Of a stretch of 64,000 nucleotides of DNA, positions 1 to 12,378 are shown in pieces (position 1 is the first letter of the stretch; every line of letters starts with the position of its first letter). The position numbers and the translations under genes were made by a program. Source of the DNA: Filosporella fistucella (Eukaryota; Ascomycota; Leotiomycetes; Helotiales); NCBI GenBank assembly GCA_030077755.1, contig JAQJZZ010000014.1, forward strand, positions 2,046,001-2,110,000. Reading direction: 5' to 3'. The notes under the pieces were generated by a model, which was given only the letters and a program-made list of their open reading frames with translations, did no database searches and had not been told where the DNA came from.

Positions 1-1234
1 GTCCGACAACGCCTCTGGAAGGACAATTCGAGGCAATTCAATCGCTTTTATATGTAAGTATAGAAGTTTGAATGATCTAACACTACCTAGGCTTTGATGT
101 CACCAAAATGATGCCACTAAGTGTACATACGGCCTACTTTTCCGGAGCCTAGCCACATGAGATAGATTGAATGCCGGTGGAGGGGTAATCAACCCCCAAT
201 TGATTGGTGGAGTCGCGCTTCCCCAAGAATTGTTCCCGGAGCGAAGTTTCGATTCAGGCAAACAAGATCGCCATTCTGGAAGGAGAAAGGGGGGAACCTT
301 GAATCGCTTCGTTAATCATTCGCTGGAGGATGCGAATACGACAATGTACGAAACGACATGGGACGAACTCTTGGCTTAGCCCTATCTGAATCTGCCGAGG
401 TAGTAGCTCGTTTCCTGTAGATGGAGAATGTCCGAAAATGTTTCCAGGAGTCTTGGCCAATGGCAATGATCATTTGACCCCAGGAGTTATTAGGAGGGGA
501 AATGATTTCACGACTTATCCTCTCGACATGTACAGTACACAGAAGCTAAGCGGTCCGGGTGATCTTGAGTTTGAATCTGGTAAGATAATTGAGACTTTGT
601 GGGTCTCACCAGAGATGGAAATCCATCCTAGTCTTTCATAGGTACCTTATGTCTTTTACAATCTGGATGCGGTATTGACTACCCCTATTTCCCCCGCTCG
701 CTTAAGTTTCGGCACGTACCGATTTGATCTTGGCATAATTGCAGGTCCCGATCGTACCGTAAGCCATGAAAGACTATTTACTGCGAAGCTGTATTGATTG
801 CAGTCTGGGGTATGCAATGAACACTCGCATACAAATTAGCCACTTGCTAGAGATTTAGTATATAATGAGCAAAAGCGGCCTTCGAAGACTGTCTTAGATT
901 TACAAACATAGCTGCAGTGTTGCAGAGACAACTAGGCTATAATACTCAAAAACATCGAATTTTCAGTGTTTTAAACTACCTTCAAGCATATTCTGATTTC
1001 CATTTTGTAGTGTGGTAGTCGGGAACGCAGATACTCGCACAAAAACTTAATCCCCATCAAGCATTTTCATACTGAAAAGTGACCACAAAATATGGTTTTT
1101 GCAAGAGAAGTGTTTCATAGACTATGCTGTAGATTGAAGTTGTCCGGATTTTGAAGCCTTCTATCTTGAGGTCCCCAGTTTACCTCATTCCACACGTATA
1201 CTGATAATCTAAGACTCTAAGGCCTGCTCAGAAA
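1..1234. other. No supportable gene
   Basis: Only short open frames occur here and none shows a recognisable motif. The first 57 bases can be read as an exon end followed by a good donor (GTAAGT at about 54), with a possible acceptor (CTACCTAG) near 91, so the tail of a plus-strand gene starting outside the window is possible. I could not extend that reading frame convincingly past the acceptor. Confidence 0.4.
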
Positions 1235-2132
1235 TCAAAAGGAAGACCACATGCCCCCAAACAGTGTTGCGGCTATGACCCATCTGAGTGATGGAGCGAA
1301 TATTATTGCAGGAGACGATACTTTGGTAGAGGTCGCTGATCCGGGCGAAGTGGCCGTCTTAGAGCCCACTGTTCCCGACTTTCCATCGGCTGTAGCTGTG
1401 GACTGCGTTGCGGCTAACTTCTCAAGGCCTGCCGTGATTGTGACTGCAAAGTAGAGAGGAGGATTTGATGGAGAAGCATTAACTGTAGAGCTTGTCTCGA
1501 TATAGGAAGTAGTTGTAGTCTGGCCACCCATAGCAAGGACTTCACTTATAGTGTTTGATATTGAGCATGTCACTGTCTCCGTATTGGAATAAGAACAATT
1601 ATAATGTAAGTTTCTGCATAGAGTGTCAGCTTCATCTGCAATTCCAGGTTTTTTTGTCTGATTCTGAATTAAAGATTAAATGTTAGTTTTTACCTGAACG
1701 TGCTTGCGGTAGTGAATATTTCGCTGAAAAGCATTGTAGATTGACCCTGTGTGATAGTAACATGGCTGCCATTGATACATGCCGGAGTCGTGAAAGGGAA
1801 TTCGATAGGACCAGTAGTAGCACATGATACATCATATGTCGTTGCTGTCAGATCCTACGCCGTATCATTAGCCTGGCTATACCGCGCTCCATAGGCTCGG
1901 CTCTTAAGTTCTGAATAAACTCTTGGATCTTGCATACCACTCCGATTATCGACCCTACGATCTTGCCACGAAGCCTTATATCAGATTCTCCAATAGACGA
2001 ATCTCCTAGAAGGAGATTGGCCGTGGTGTCCCCTAGCACCAAGGAGGAAAAAGTGATCAGTAGTAGAATCTGCCAAATCCATATCCGATCCCTAGCGAAT
2101 TGGAAACCGGTAGCATATAGTTGCGGATGCAT
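1235..2132 (-). CDS. Putative secreted GPI-anchored Cys/Ser/Thr-rich protein (possibly broken)
   Basis: Three exons can be traced on the minus strand. Exon 1 (2132-1938) starts at an ATG and encodes a hydrophobic signal-like stretch (IWQILLLITFSSLVLG). It joins exon 2 (1854-1694) in phase 0 through a GTATGC...TAG intron. Exon 2 carries two cysteines in Thr-rich sequence (DVSCATT, TTPACING). Exon 3 (1635-1235) carries four more cysteines near its start, then a Ser/Thr/Ala-rich stretch. It ends in a small-residue site and a hydrophobic tail (SLRWVIAATLFGGMWSSF), which resembles a GPI-attachment signal. The predicted place of action is the cell surface, by inference. The join from exon 2 to exon 3 is one base out of phase with every canonical donor/acceptor pair I tried. 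Either a small indel has broken the gene or I have missed a splice site. Family not recognised. Confidence 0.5.
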
Positions 2133-4020
2133 TGCTGGCACTAAAATTTTAGCGCCTTGTGATAATTCGTAGCTTGACTGATCTTCTTGCTGATTATATA
2201 TCCGACATCCAAATGTCGAGAGATGAGATATCATACTCGTCGGGGCAAAAACTACATACGTGTACACAAAGCTAGGAGGGAAAAGTGGCAAGTTGCTTCA
2301 GCATATTCACTGAAGCGATTATTTATATTCATTGCTAGAGGCCCTTACACGGCAACGCTGTGTTGTCGTACGATTGATCCGTGGGAGCGAAAGCGAGCTG
2401 TCAAAAAGTTGCCTGCCTGAAAACACGTACTCCCTGCATTGTCGGGTTCTGAGAATTAACGCAATGCTGACTAGATCTTCAGTGTTTGTAGCCGAAACTG
2501 CACCAACGACGTTTATATACGCATCAAATAATACGATTTGTACATCAGCCTTCCATTTCATCTGGTGGTTTCTTTTCAAGAAGGCACGAGTCACGTGATA
2601 TATAAACTGTAGGTAATTTCTCCTCCCAAAGCTCAGAGTATTATTGCTCCATTTTGATCCTTGTATAATATATCATTTATGAATATATCACCTGGTATTT
2701 AATGCCAAGAGAGGCTGCTGGTGCGCTGACCGAAACCAGTTGCACCCAGTGACTAGTGACCTGACTTCAAGACACCCCTGTTCCCCTGATACGGTACAAG
2801 AGACCTGAGCGGCAGAGAGAACTCTACACATATCTGGAATCAGAAGATGTGCTCTTTTTTGCGAAGACAAGTGTAAATCTGCCCCTATTCCAAAGCCGAT
2901 TCTTGCATCAATATGGTAACTTCACCCTACAGCGTTTTGTTCGATCACTGTGCAGCCTGTGCTCGCCGAAAGATGATGTACTTGTACCATCGTGAACGAA
3001 ACCTAGTCTCTCTAGGCGTAACCAAAAACAATCATGCTTGCTATCGCTTAGTGGCACACTCCTAAGCAGTCCTGTCAATTGAACTTCTCGAGGGCGCTAT
3101 ATCTTAAGCACGGGTCGTGAAACGTGATCCCCTGAGGGCATCTATATTTTATGTTTTATACCCGTTGGATGTAAAGTTGCTACACAGAAACACAAATAAG
3201 CCGGGGCTAGCCGCTATATCATTTGGAACCCTGCTTACCTACAACCTTGCTTTTTATCGAATATCTAGGGCATGTGCTTGTGCTGACGTCTACATCGAAA
3301 AAATAATATTTTTTATTTGTATAACTAGCCAAGTTACAATCTGAAGAGGAGTTAGATGCCTTCTGCTTGTACCAGAGTTATCGGAAGCACAATACATTTT
3401 TAGAACGATTTCTTATTGAAGTGTAGTTAATCAATCGAGTCAATGGAGTATGGGAAAACCCGGAATATACTAGAAAAGCCAGCGCACTCCTGTCCATTCT
3501 TCCAATTAAGGATACCTACTCACCGCTTTTGAACAAATAAACGTATTGTTCCAAAGCTACAATCAGATTAGACGTGATATTTTTCAGCCTTTGTTAAGCT
3601 TCAATAATTTCGCAAGCTGTTGCATGGTTTCCGAGGACCGAGAGAAATATATTTTAATGGTACCTGTGTCGCTCAAGGATCTCGAGATGATTGTGCATTC
3701 GGCAGCTTCAACTTCGAACTTGATTGCGTTCCCCATTGTGCATCTTCAGCTGCCGGGCTTCTGAGCAAAAAAAGCAAATACATGTGGTTGCCCATTTTGT
3801 ATGCTTGGTCCATCATTGGCTTCAAAATGGGACAGAAGTGCATATTGTGGCTTCATGCAGCCTCACCGTAACTGCATAAAGACTGTTGGAGCAAACCCAG
3901 CTGCTGCCTACAGCTCACCGAGTACGTTAAGACTTAAAATCCCCAGACTTGCACTTAAAGAAATAAATCTATCTCGAAGCTCGTCTATCTCAGAGTGGGG
4001 AACACTCCCAGCTCTTCAGT
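2133..4020. other. Intergenic, no supportable gene
   Basis: About 1.9 kb between the divergent GPI-protein candidate and the WW-domain gene. Short open frames on both strands overlap each other and lack motifs. One frame at 3620-3871 has several cysteines followed by a hydrophobic stretch, but its first codon is TTG and no exon partner is visible. Confidence 0.5.
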
Positions 4021-7000
4021 ATGGCAGCAAACAATTCCTCGCATTCCAATGCAACACTTGATCATTCGGGATTTCCAGGGGATGAATTTGCAAACAATCT
4101 CTTCAGTGACCTCGCCCCTCTTCTCACTCTGTTTGGTGAACAGGTCACGAAACAATTTTTGAGCTTATCAATCGGATGGGCGGACAATTTTATGCTTTCG
4201 ATGGCGCCATTAGGAATTCTAACCATCGTCGTCAGTGCTATTCGAGTGACTAAAAGTCAGAATCTGAAGGCACTGGTAGGAAGGTGAAGTAAACGTGCAA
4301 CTTCCTTCGAGACATGGGAATACATCAGATAGCTTTCCAGCTCTCTGGGATTCCTGAAAATAAGTTTGACGCATAAAGCTGACAGTGACCATATACAGAG
4401 CTCGAGAGAGTCGTGCCACAGCAGAGGCAGAATTGTTATCTTCTACCTCTAACGAAGTGTGCGAGTTATTCGATGGCAATCAGGTCGTTCGAGTACTTGG
4501 AGAACCTGATATAAAGGAATTTATCTATCAAGAGAGATCTACTAACGTTTGGGGTCATGTCAAGCCAGCTGTTCAGGGTCTCAGGGAGGCTTGGGAGTCG
4601 GGCACTTTGAGATTTGTCGAGATTGACTCCGGGCGTTTGAGCAAGTTTGCACGTGCACTTCAAACGATGGGCTCAATAATGGGTTATGGTTTGCACATCT
4701 GTCAAGACTCTTTCCTGAGATATGCTAATGTTCTAAAGTTCTCATAGTGCCTATCAGAAAGTATCAGGGACGTTCTATCACTACAAACCGCAAGCCTGTC
4801 CTAAGAGGGGTCGAGGAAGAGGAAGAGATTATCGGAAAATTGCTGAGTTCTGCACCCAACATCATACTCAATGTTCCCGGAGCAGTTGCTCCAACGTGGG
4901 AACTTTGGATTTTTGCATGTATGGGGATCTTTGTCCAAATGATTGTTCTGATATTTGGTGGACTTACCACTTATCATTGGAAATTTACCAAGGCTGGAGC
5001 ATCAATTCCTTTTTATGGATACCCGTGCACAATCTTTGGAACCCTTACCGTCAGCATTGGGCTTCTGATCTGTTCACATGTGATAGAGGGCTCTACTGAT
5101 GAATGCAAACTCCAACTCCAAAATCCCAAACGGGATGGGATCATCCGCATCCAGCGTGCATGCTCAGCAAGTGAGCAGCACTTCTCGTCGTACGCTTTGC
5201 GTTACAATGAAAAGGACCGGGCCCAATTTCTACGAACCTCGAGATTGAATGAGTCGAAGTATACAGGTCTCGCAACAACTGGCTCTTTGTTGGCAATTTT
5301 GGGGTTTATTGTCCAATTTGTGGGACTGCGTGCGCTGCACTGGTCTGCAACTATCATGCAACTTGGGGCTACAATATTAATGACGATTGTCAGATCATGG
5401 GTGCGCCGTGGGCTTGCTCATGATATGGAACATGATGTTATAAGTGAAGGCGATGAGCTGACATGGCTCACGGAGTATGTATGTCACACGCAGGGTCTAG
5501 AGATACTTACTGGTGCCTTTTGCCCGCATAACAATGAACGGAGAGATAGTCCTGATGAATTCGATGGGCCAAACTCGCCAGATTTTAATCCAAACCCCCC
5601 AGAGAAGATTTACTTTTCATTGCCACCAAATATCGACCAAAAATTGAAAGAAGAAGAATTGGCTCTTAGGTCAGCGAAGGCAGAGCAAGAGCGGATGACC
5701 TTGAGGATCATTCTGGATCGATTGCCGGAGGGATTCGAGGAGCGTGTCGACGAACATAGCAGAAAATACTATGTAAATCACATCAGCCGGTACACTACTT
5801 GGGACAGACCTCAAATCCCCCGCGAAGATGCAGTCATCGCAATGGAAATGATTACGCAGCAATCCGCCTTGGCAGACATAAGTAAGTGGGACAACTCGTG
5901 CAAAGAAGTTGCGCAGAATCTTGTATCAGCAATGATTCAAGTTCGGGAAGTCATCGAAGCCCCGAAAAATACAACATGCGATCGACGAAGGAATGGAGTA
6001 CATTGGCGAATGAAAACTATTCTGCATAAAGATATTGAAGAGATGGGCAACAAAAATGCCTCACACTCGCAGGCGACTAAATATGTCTTTAAGCGGGACA
6101 TTTCGCACCCGCGAGCATCTGAAGTAAACTTCACCCTCCCTCGGAACGATCCAACAGGAGAGGATAAAGATCCTTCAAAGGAGACAAGAATGCACATCAG
6201 TGCAATGTTGTCCTTGTGGTTCCGGACCATCAAGAAACGATCCACTATCCCCGAATGGAGAATGAAGTCCCCGTCCGCTTTGCCAAGGAATTCTGCCATG
6301 GAAATGGAAAGGAATATGGAAAGGGAAATGAGAATTGTACCAAAGACTGTATTCCTAAGGATTGTTGCATCGGAGGTCACTGGAAGCCGTCAGGAACATG
6401 AAAAATTGGAATGGTTGGGGAAGTGGCTCGGTGCAGAAATAATTCGAATACCACAGCCTTTAGGAAACACCGACCTTAAAATGACGAAGGGCTTTCTAGG
6501 GGAGGAAATTTATCCTATCAACGACCTACAGTATATTGTTCATCACTATCCTGTCTTTGGACTTGAATTATCCTCTTTGGACCGGTGAGATAAACAACGC
6601 TTGCAGAAAGTACTCAATTGAATTGACTCGTACAGTAAACACTCCAGGGAAGAAATTGATCCCTTCAAACCCTTCTCAGGAGAGCAAATATTGCAGATGA
6701 AAACATTCGACAACAAAATACCGCTGTGGGTCAAAACTGTCATCCACAATCGTTACGAGAGATCGACGCCCGACCACCAATTCCCCGACTCATGGACAGC
6801 AGAAATGAAGGGAGCAGGTGCTCCTGTTCTTCGAAGAGTTATGCAGCCAGAACTTGCAGTCTACTGTGGAGGATCGCTTACACAGAACTGTGCTCTGGAA
6901 ATATTCATCTCATTTTTGATGGCACTGACAGAAAACGTGAAAAAAGTCCTTGGCACCACATCATTTGATCCTGAACCTACCCTTAAACTTGAACAAATCC

Positions 7001-7380
7001 AGGGAGTGCAGCCTCTTCCCGAAAGATATGGTTGGAGAAATGACGTGTTTGACAAGATTGCTAAGATCTTGCTTGATTTTGGGTTTGTGGAAACTCTCTC
7101 CGAGGGATTGAACATTGTTATCCCTGTCTTTTCTGCTCGAGACCTTCTTCCAAAAGAGGAACGATTTCCGGAAGTCGAAGAGGAAATATTGCCAGATCCG
7201 AAAGATATGTTCGAAACAAAGAAGGAAGAGACACAATCAAGTCTGAAGGATAAAGTGAGAACACTGGATGACTGGGTCATTAAGCACGAGAAGAAGAAAA
7301 ACGATCAGCCATCGCAGAAAACTGGGAAACAAATTTCTGTCGAGCAAATGCCGATTGAGGGTGAAAATGAAGAGAGTTGA
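4021..7380 (+). CDS. Multi-pass membrane protein with WW domain (uncharacterised fungal family)
   Basis: Four exons (4021-4283, 4399-4688, 4748-6584, 6636-7380) join in phase and give 1,044 residues. Introns are GTGAAG...ACAG, GTTTGC...ATAG and GTGAGA...ACAG. About five hydrophobic segments lie near residues 57-76, 237-257, 277-297, 359-379 and 381-401, so the N-terminal 400 residues look membrane-embedded. A WW domain lies near residues 510-539 (LPEGFEERVDEHSRKYYVNH, then TTWDRP). It keeps the tyrosine pair, the NH and the second Trp plus Pro, but has Phe at the usual first Trp. WW domains bind proline-rich ligands, so a membrane scaffold or adaptor role is an inference. The N-terminus resembles a module I recall heading many uncharacterised Leotiomycete proteins. 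The C-terminal third, ending in a charged Lys/Glu-rich tail, has no domain I can name. At 4689, GTTATG four bases upstream would be an alternative donor in the same phase. Confidence 0.85.
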
Positions 7381-8278
7381 GCGTGAAACGTCATAGAATC
7401 TTTTTTCGGACGAAGTTGCTATTTCTGGTGAAACTAAATTGCCTTCTACACAGGCCATATTAGTAGCATCAATTGAGTTTTTGGGTGGCATTTTAGGTAT
7501 TATTAAGACAGGGTGATTGGATCAGAAAAGCAATCTACACTTGGAGGCACTGGACCATTGAGCCGTCAGATGTGGCGTCACGAGATTAGTTTGGTCCGAG
7601 CGAGTGACAAGGCTGGCAGAGAGAAGCATCGCATACCAATACAGTCAATCAACTAGGTTTTTAGAAAGGCTGATGATTCATTCACTTCTCGTAAATGTTG
7701 TGCTCATAAATTGTCCCCAGTTGCATGGCGGGGTAGAGCGGGGCAAAAGCTGAAATCTCAAACTGAGACGTCTATTAGCTAGTCACCAACCCGGGGCTGA
7801 CTCAAATGTCTACTTGGAAGGTTTTCAGGAACCCATTCATATTCCTGTAAGGATATTGACTAAGGTAAGTCCACAAGAATGCAATTCACAAATCTTATTC
7901 ACCACTCTCTTGTCCTCATCCACCGACCCCTATCTTGGCGCCTAAGCGAGCCTGTCTCAGGGGTACACACCAAGCCACGGGACCCAACTTAGCACAGCCG
8001 AGTAACACAACGGACTGGTGTCTAAACGTCAGCTGTACCGTTTAGGCGCTGTGGTGATGACTCCTTTCTCCACAAAGTCTCGAATATAAGGTATAAGTGA
8101 TCTGATTCCCCTGCTCTGCCTTGCATGTACCTTATTTCGAAAGACATTCCTCCATCTTCGATTTCGTTTTTGAAATTTCAGGAACTTCACTTCCCACTGA
8201 ACTCTTCCCATTTTCAATTCCAATTTCGGTTCTCGTCACACAAGTCTCCGAGTATACTTCTTTAACTTATACATCATC
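7381..8278. other. Intergenic, no supportable gene
   Basis: About 0.9 kb between two plus-strand genes. I see no convincing ORF, tRNA box pair or repeat. The last ~100 bases are pyrimidine-rich and presumably hold the promoter and 5' leader of the small gene at 8279. Confidence 0.5.
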
Positions 8279-8557
8279 ATGGCATCAGCACTCAAGCTCC
8301 TCACGCGACCAGTCACGCTGGTCGGTATTTTTGTCTCAACCAGCATCTGGCAGCGAAATAGCATTATTCACCACATCAAGAAGGAATCTGAAGAGATGAA
8401 ATCAATTTTAACCAGAATCGAGGGAAATCGTGGATACCAATTGCATTCACTGCCTGGAGGAGTAGACTTTGTGGTTCACGACGGGCAAAAATGGAATCAC
8501 GCACCCAAGAGTGAATCCGAAAAAGCTGGGAGGAAGGAGGAGAAGATCAAGGGCTGA
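8279..8557 (+). CDS. Small hypothetical protein, 92 aa, one membrane-like segment
   Basis: A single-exon ATG-initiated frame. The ATG follows TACATCATC, a reasonable fungal leader context. Residues 5-25 are a basic then hydrophobic stretch (LLTRPVTLVGIFVSTSIWQ), which could be a signal anchor or a mitochondrial import and membrane segment. Residues 26-50 are charged and helix-prone (HHIKKESEEMKSILTRIEGN). The C-terminus is Lys/Glu-rich (KAGRKEEKIKG). I do not recognise the family. The organisation recalls small inner-mitochondrial-membrane proteins, but that is a guess. The overlapping open frame at 8121-8399 in another phase lacks comparable features. Confidence 0.5.
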   Translation: MASALKLLTRPVTLVGIFVSTSIWQRNSIIHHIKKESEEMKSILTRIEGNRGYQLHSLPGGVDFVVHDGQKWNHAPKSESEKAGRKEEKIKG

Positions 8558-8614
8558 GTTCCGGTGCTTGGTTCTATCGTGGGACGTGGATTTGTGGTTC
8601 ATGGCTACATAATT

Positions 8615-8639
8615 GAGAGAGAGAGAGAGAGAGAGAGAG
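8615..8639. repeat. (GA)n microsatellite
   Basis: An uninterrupted run of about 12 GA dinucleotides lies just downstream of the 92-aa gene, probably in its 3' untranslated region. It is likely to be length-polymorphic between strains. Confidence 0.9.
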
Positions 8640-9057
8640 GCATGGAAGATAGAAATCGATGACCAAAAAAAATAAACTGGATAACGTCGATGTCGAAAGG
8701 AAGAGCTCGAGTCCAGGGGAGCGATAGCCGCGATTAAGACGACGAGTACAGAGCGGCGATATCTAACAAACATTCAGGAATTCTTTTTCTGGTTTGAGAA
8801 GGAAAAGATATGCAATGTCAAAAAAAAGAGAAAGTAAGGGGTGGGGCAAGGAGCGAGTATTTTGTGATGTCATGGAAGGAGGGCACACACTTAGACCTAA
8901 AACAACATCGTCGAGATATGAGGATCTGATCTCAAACCCTATCAAAAGACAACTTTCTATCTAATACAGAAGGGCATGGAAGCAATCTCCACCATTTTTC
9001 CTCATCTCATTTAATCATTAGCGATTATCACTTCATCACTTCATCACAGCTTCACAA

Positions 9058-11034
9058 TCAGTATCCATGTCCCTTCCCAGTCTTCCACTCTCCAAAAGTC
9101 CTCAGCCACTTCTGCACTGTCTTGATCTCCCACAAATGCGCCTGCTGAATGAAAAGTGGCTCAGCAGCCACATTTTTGATACCAGCACTATCCCAGTGGT
9201 GCCCACCTCCTGCAATCAAATAACTAGGATGCAGATCTGAACTGACTCTTAAAGGACCATAGTTCGAATGATAACATAAGTCGAGCCATACATCAGTATC
9301 CCCGTCGATGAAGGCTAGGCGATCTGCCGAAATGTTGAGGCTGCCGAACTTATTGAACGCTTCCAGGTCGGGGGTTGAAGGGATGGTGCTGTGTTTCCCT
9401 GGAGGGAAAGCCCAAGTACACCATTGTTGGCTAAAATCTGTTAGTGTTGGATCGTATGAGGGAGTGAGACACTCACGTGTAGTCTATTTGTAGGACATTC
9501 ATGATAAGTGATGGTCCGGAGGCCGGAGCAACTTGGTAAGCTCCTAATTCAGTGCATGCTACCTACCTGTCAGATTTTGTGGCACGTTAACATCGCGAGG
9601 GAGACTTACTGGTATAGAGATACGATCTCAGTCCGCTATTGGAAACATCTGACCAAAATGTTTCTGCACGTGTCAGCTGGACCAATCTAGTCTGAGACCA
9701 TAACTCACTATTCTGCGTTCCAAAACATGCCGTATTATCATAATCGCCACTCGGGCAGAGGGGCAAAAAGGCCTCCTTGAAATAATTCGCATAATTTCCC
9801 AAGTTCGTCCACGGCTCGCCATTAGTATATTTCGCAAGCGCAGAGTCTACTGCAGTGATACTGGCAGGAGCATTGATGTTCGTGACATTGCCACAGAATT
9901 CAAAGAAATCTGGACCGCTTCTGGCAGGGTCCCAGTTAAGCTCTTGCCAAGTATTAGAGGGGTAATTCATTGGGCCTCCAACTGCTTGGCGTTAACGACC
10001 ACTGATCCACTATAGATAAAGACACTTACTCGGAAAGGCAATGGTCATTGCGAAATCTCGAATATCCTTCAGCGATTCGAGCCCGAAGATGGTTTTGAGC
10101 TCTGTGATTGCTTTCGCATTTTTGGATGCAACGAGCTTATCAATTTTGGCGATGATACCATTGATGCTGGCGATACAATCTGACGGTCCATACTTCTGGA
10201 TAGGGTTGTACCTGCTGTGTATCAGTATAGCCATTCTGTGGGGAAAGGGAAAGTGAAGGCACGAACCATTCTGGGTATGCTAACACTGTCTTCACAGGAG
10301 CACTACTTGCGATACCCCCAAAAAGCGTATCTCCATAAGTCTTGATAGCAGCAGCAGTCTCTCCTCCAGCCAGACTTCCTCCATACAGAATCCAGGGAGT
10401 TCCGGGAGCCGTAAGTGACGCATTTACACCAGGGAAAGTTGCATGTTTCGCGAAGTAGACTTTGTCTGCTGCATCTGGAATATGTCAGAAGTTGGCCGGT
10501 CAAAGATCCGGGAGACGAACTCTGATCTGTCGTCAGAAACCTCAATTCGTCCGTAGTGCTTGTCTTAAAGGGGTAGCTCTGGCCATAGTACCGATCTTCA
10601 AGAATTACTCCCAGCCCATTGGTAGCCTGCATCAAAATTTGAATGACTGTCCAAATCAGCACCAATTCCTGAACTATGGTGGGGCGATCATACTTCCAGT
10701 CCTCAAATTAGAGAATCGGTTCGTCCCAGCTGTCTCACCACCGATGTAAAGATACACCGGCCCACCGGGCTTATAGTACGTCGAATCAAAGAAATACCGC
10801 TGTTTAAAAGTGCCTTTCTCGTGTGGCGCATACTTATCATCATGTTGAAGATGGTCAATCTGGTTTCGTCAGCAGAGTTCCAAAGTGACCTTCCGTGGAA
10901 CAAACCGGCATATCAATAGTAAACGCGGGGTACGGATAAGCTTGTCTCTTTTCCAATACATCCTCCTCCAACCCCAGCTTCGAAAGCAGCGCATTAGCGA
11001 CGCCAAAAAACGCTAAAGATTTCAGGAACAACAT
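9058..11034 (-). CDS. Secreted serine carboxypeptidase, peptidase family S28
   Basis: Nine exons on the minus strand (11034-10906, 10859-10694, 10646-10521, 10474-10267, 10211-10030, 9981-9709, 9663-9610, 9558-9477, 9430-9058) join in phase to 530 residues. A signal peptide opens the protein (MLFLKSLAFFGVANALLSKL). The nucleophile motif is GGSLAG with Ser174 (context PWILYGGSLAG). The acid is near Asp453 in FIDGDTDVWLD and the histidine is 484/485 in GGGHHWD, the Ser-Asp-His order of S28 prolyl carboxypeptidase-like enzymes. Family S28 members release residues after proline. The fungal extracellular ones work outside the cell in acid and supply amino acids, which is family knowledge rather than something seen here. 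Conserved blocks EDRYYGQSYPF, YGPSDC and FFEFCGNVTNINAP support the call. All introns are short (about 46-80 bases) with clean GT...AG ends. I see no break. Confidence 0.93.
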
Positions 11035-12378
11035 TCTTCTTGATTACGAAGAGAGATGGAAAGAAGGAAAAGAAGAGAAAGGATAAACAGAATATCAGCG
11101 GTACTGAAAGGGATACTTACATCAGGGTATACAGCAGCCTAGGCTGAATAAGGCAGTTGCACGACATTGGTAGCGAGAATACAACGGTGCTGGATGAAGC
11201 GCCGTTTGCAGGTTATTGATCCTCGATGCGAGAGTGTAATCATATCTGCGGCGGCCTTGCGGCGGGTGCAGATCTATTTCTGCGGTTGAATAGATGTTCC
11301 GTATTGATGCCGATAGTATGGGAGCAGCCGGAGGTGTCATTTAGACAGGATGAAGATGATAAAGAAGAAGCGAAATTGAGCTGCATACAGTAGTGAAGTG
11401 AGGCGAGGGAAGGCAGTATCACATGATTTAGCTATCGATCTTCTGTTGCAGAGTGGGGACTAGGAGAATACGATATTTGATCTGCAAGGTAGACTGTGTT
11501 CAATTACAGGTGATACATCAACCGAATTACCGAATGATTTCGTTATCTTGAATAATCGAAAGTCGATGTCGAGGAGGGACACATCATGTGATAGCTAAAT
11601 TTTCATCCCTCAAGTACATACAGACCCCTGAGTTGGAGAAGATGTTCAAGGTGATGGGCCTCACGCAATTAAGCCCCCAAAAAGGGATCTAGTGAATGCA
11701 GTAGCACCCAATAAATGGCTATCCAATCGAAATAAGTCATCAATTGTATTGTTTCTTTTGGGTACCTCAGAGCTGTAGCTGGTAGGAAGAGTACGACTGG
11801 AAAAAAAAACCAAAGAGGGCTCAAAATGTATTTCATAGCGAGATTACTCTATATATGAAAAAACTTGGCTATCCCACTGTATAGAAGGCATTTGGGTGAA
11901 GACGAGCTGTACTGGACCGAAGATATAGAAGGATCATCTACATATTCGTGAAGCCATACAATTAATCAAGTCACTAAGACACAGCATCAATATGATTAAG
12001 AATACCCGGGAAGGATCATCATTCATTTCTACTTATCAACACTTGACAAGTAACCAGACAGTCATTTGCTAGCCAGCCCTCAGCACAAGACTGCTCGGCT
12101 CATCCCAGTATCAATCTTTGTCTCTCCGTGACCCTACACAAAAGCAAAAAAACAGATAAAGCAATCCCAACGCCACAGATCTACCAGCAATGCATCCTGT
12201 GACTCTCAGCAACTACGGTAGCAAATAAACCGGGTATCATCAACGCTCTCCATCCATGCTAACACACGACGAACAGCTCATCCAACAAATTTACAATCTA
12301 GCCTGGCAATCTTCAATGAAACGATGAGTCGGTATTGAATAGTGGACATCCAATATATTTGGGAATCGGAGGGTAATT
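11035..12378. other. Intergenic, no supportable gene
   Basis: The 1.3 kb between the S28 start and the 3' end of the next minus-strand gene. It contains the S28 promoter side. Short minus-strand frames at 11122-11422 have no motif and I see no structured RNA. Confidence 0.5.

Noticed and set aside
5937..6380. 147-codon minus-strand frame
   Set aside because: It lies fully inside exon 3 of the WW-domain gene, antisense, without motifs.
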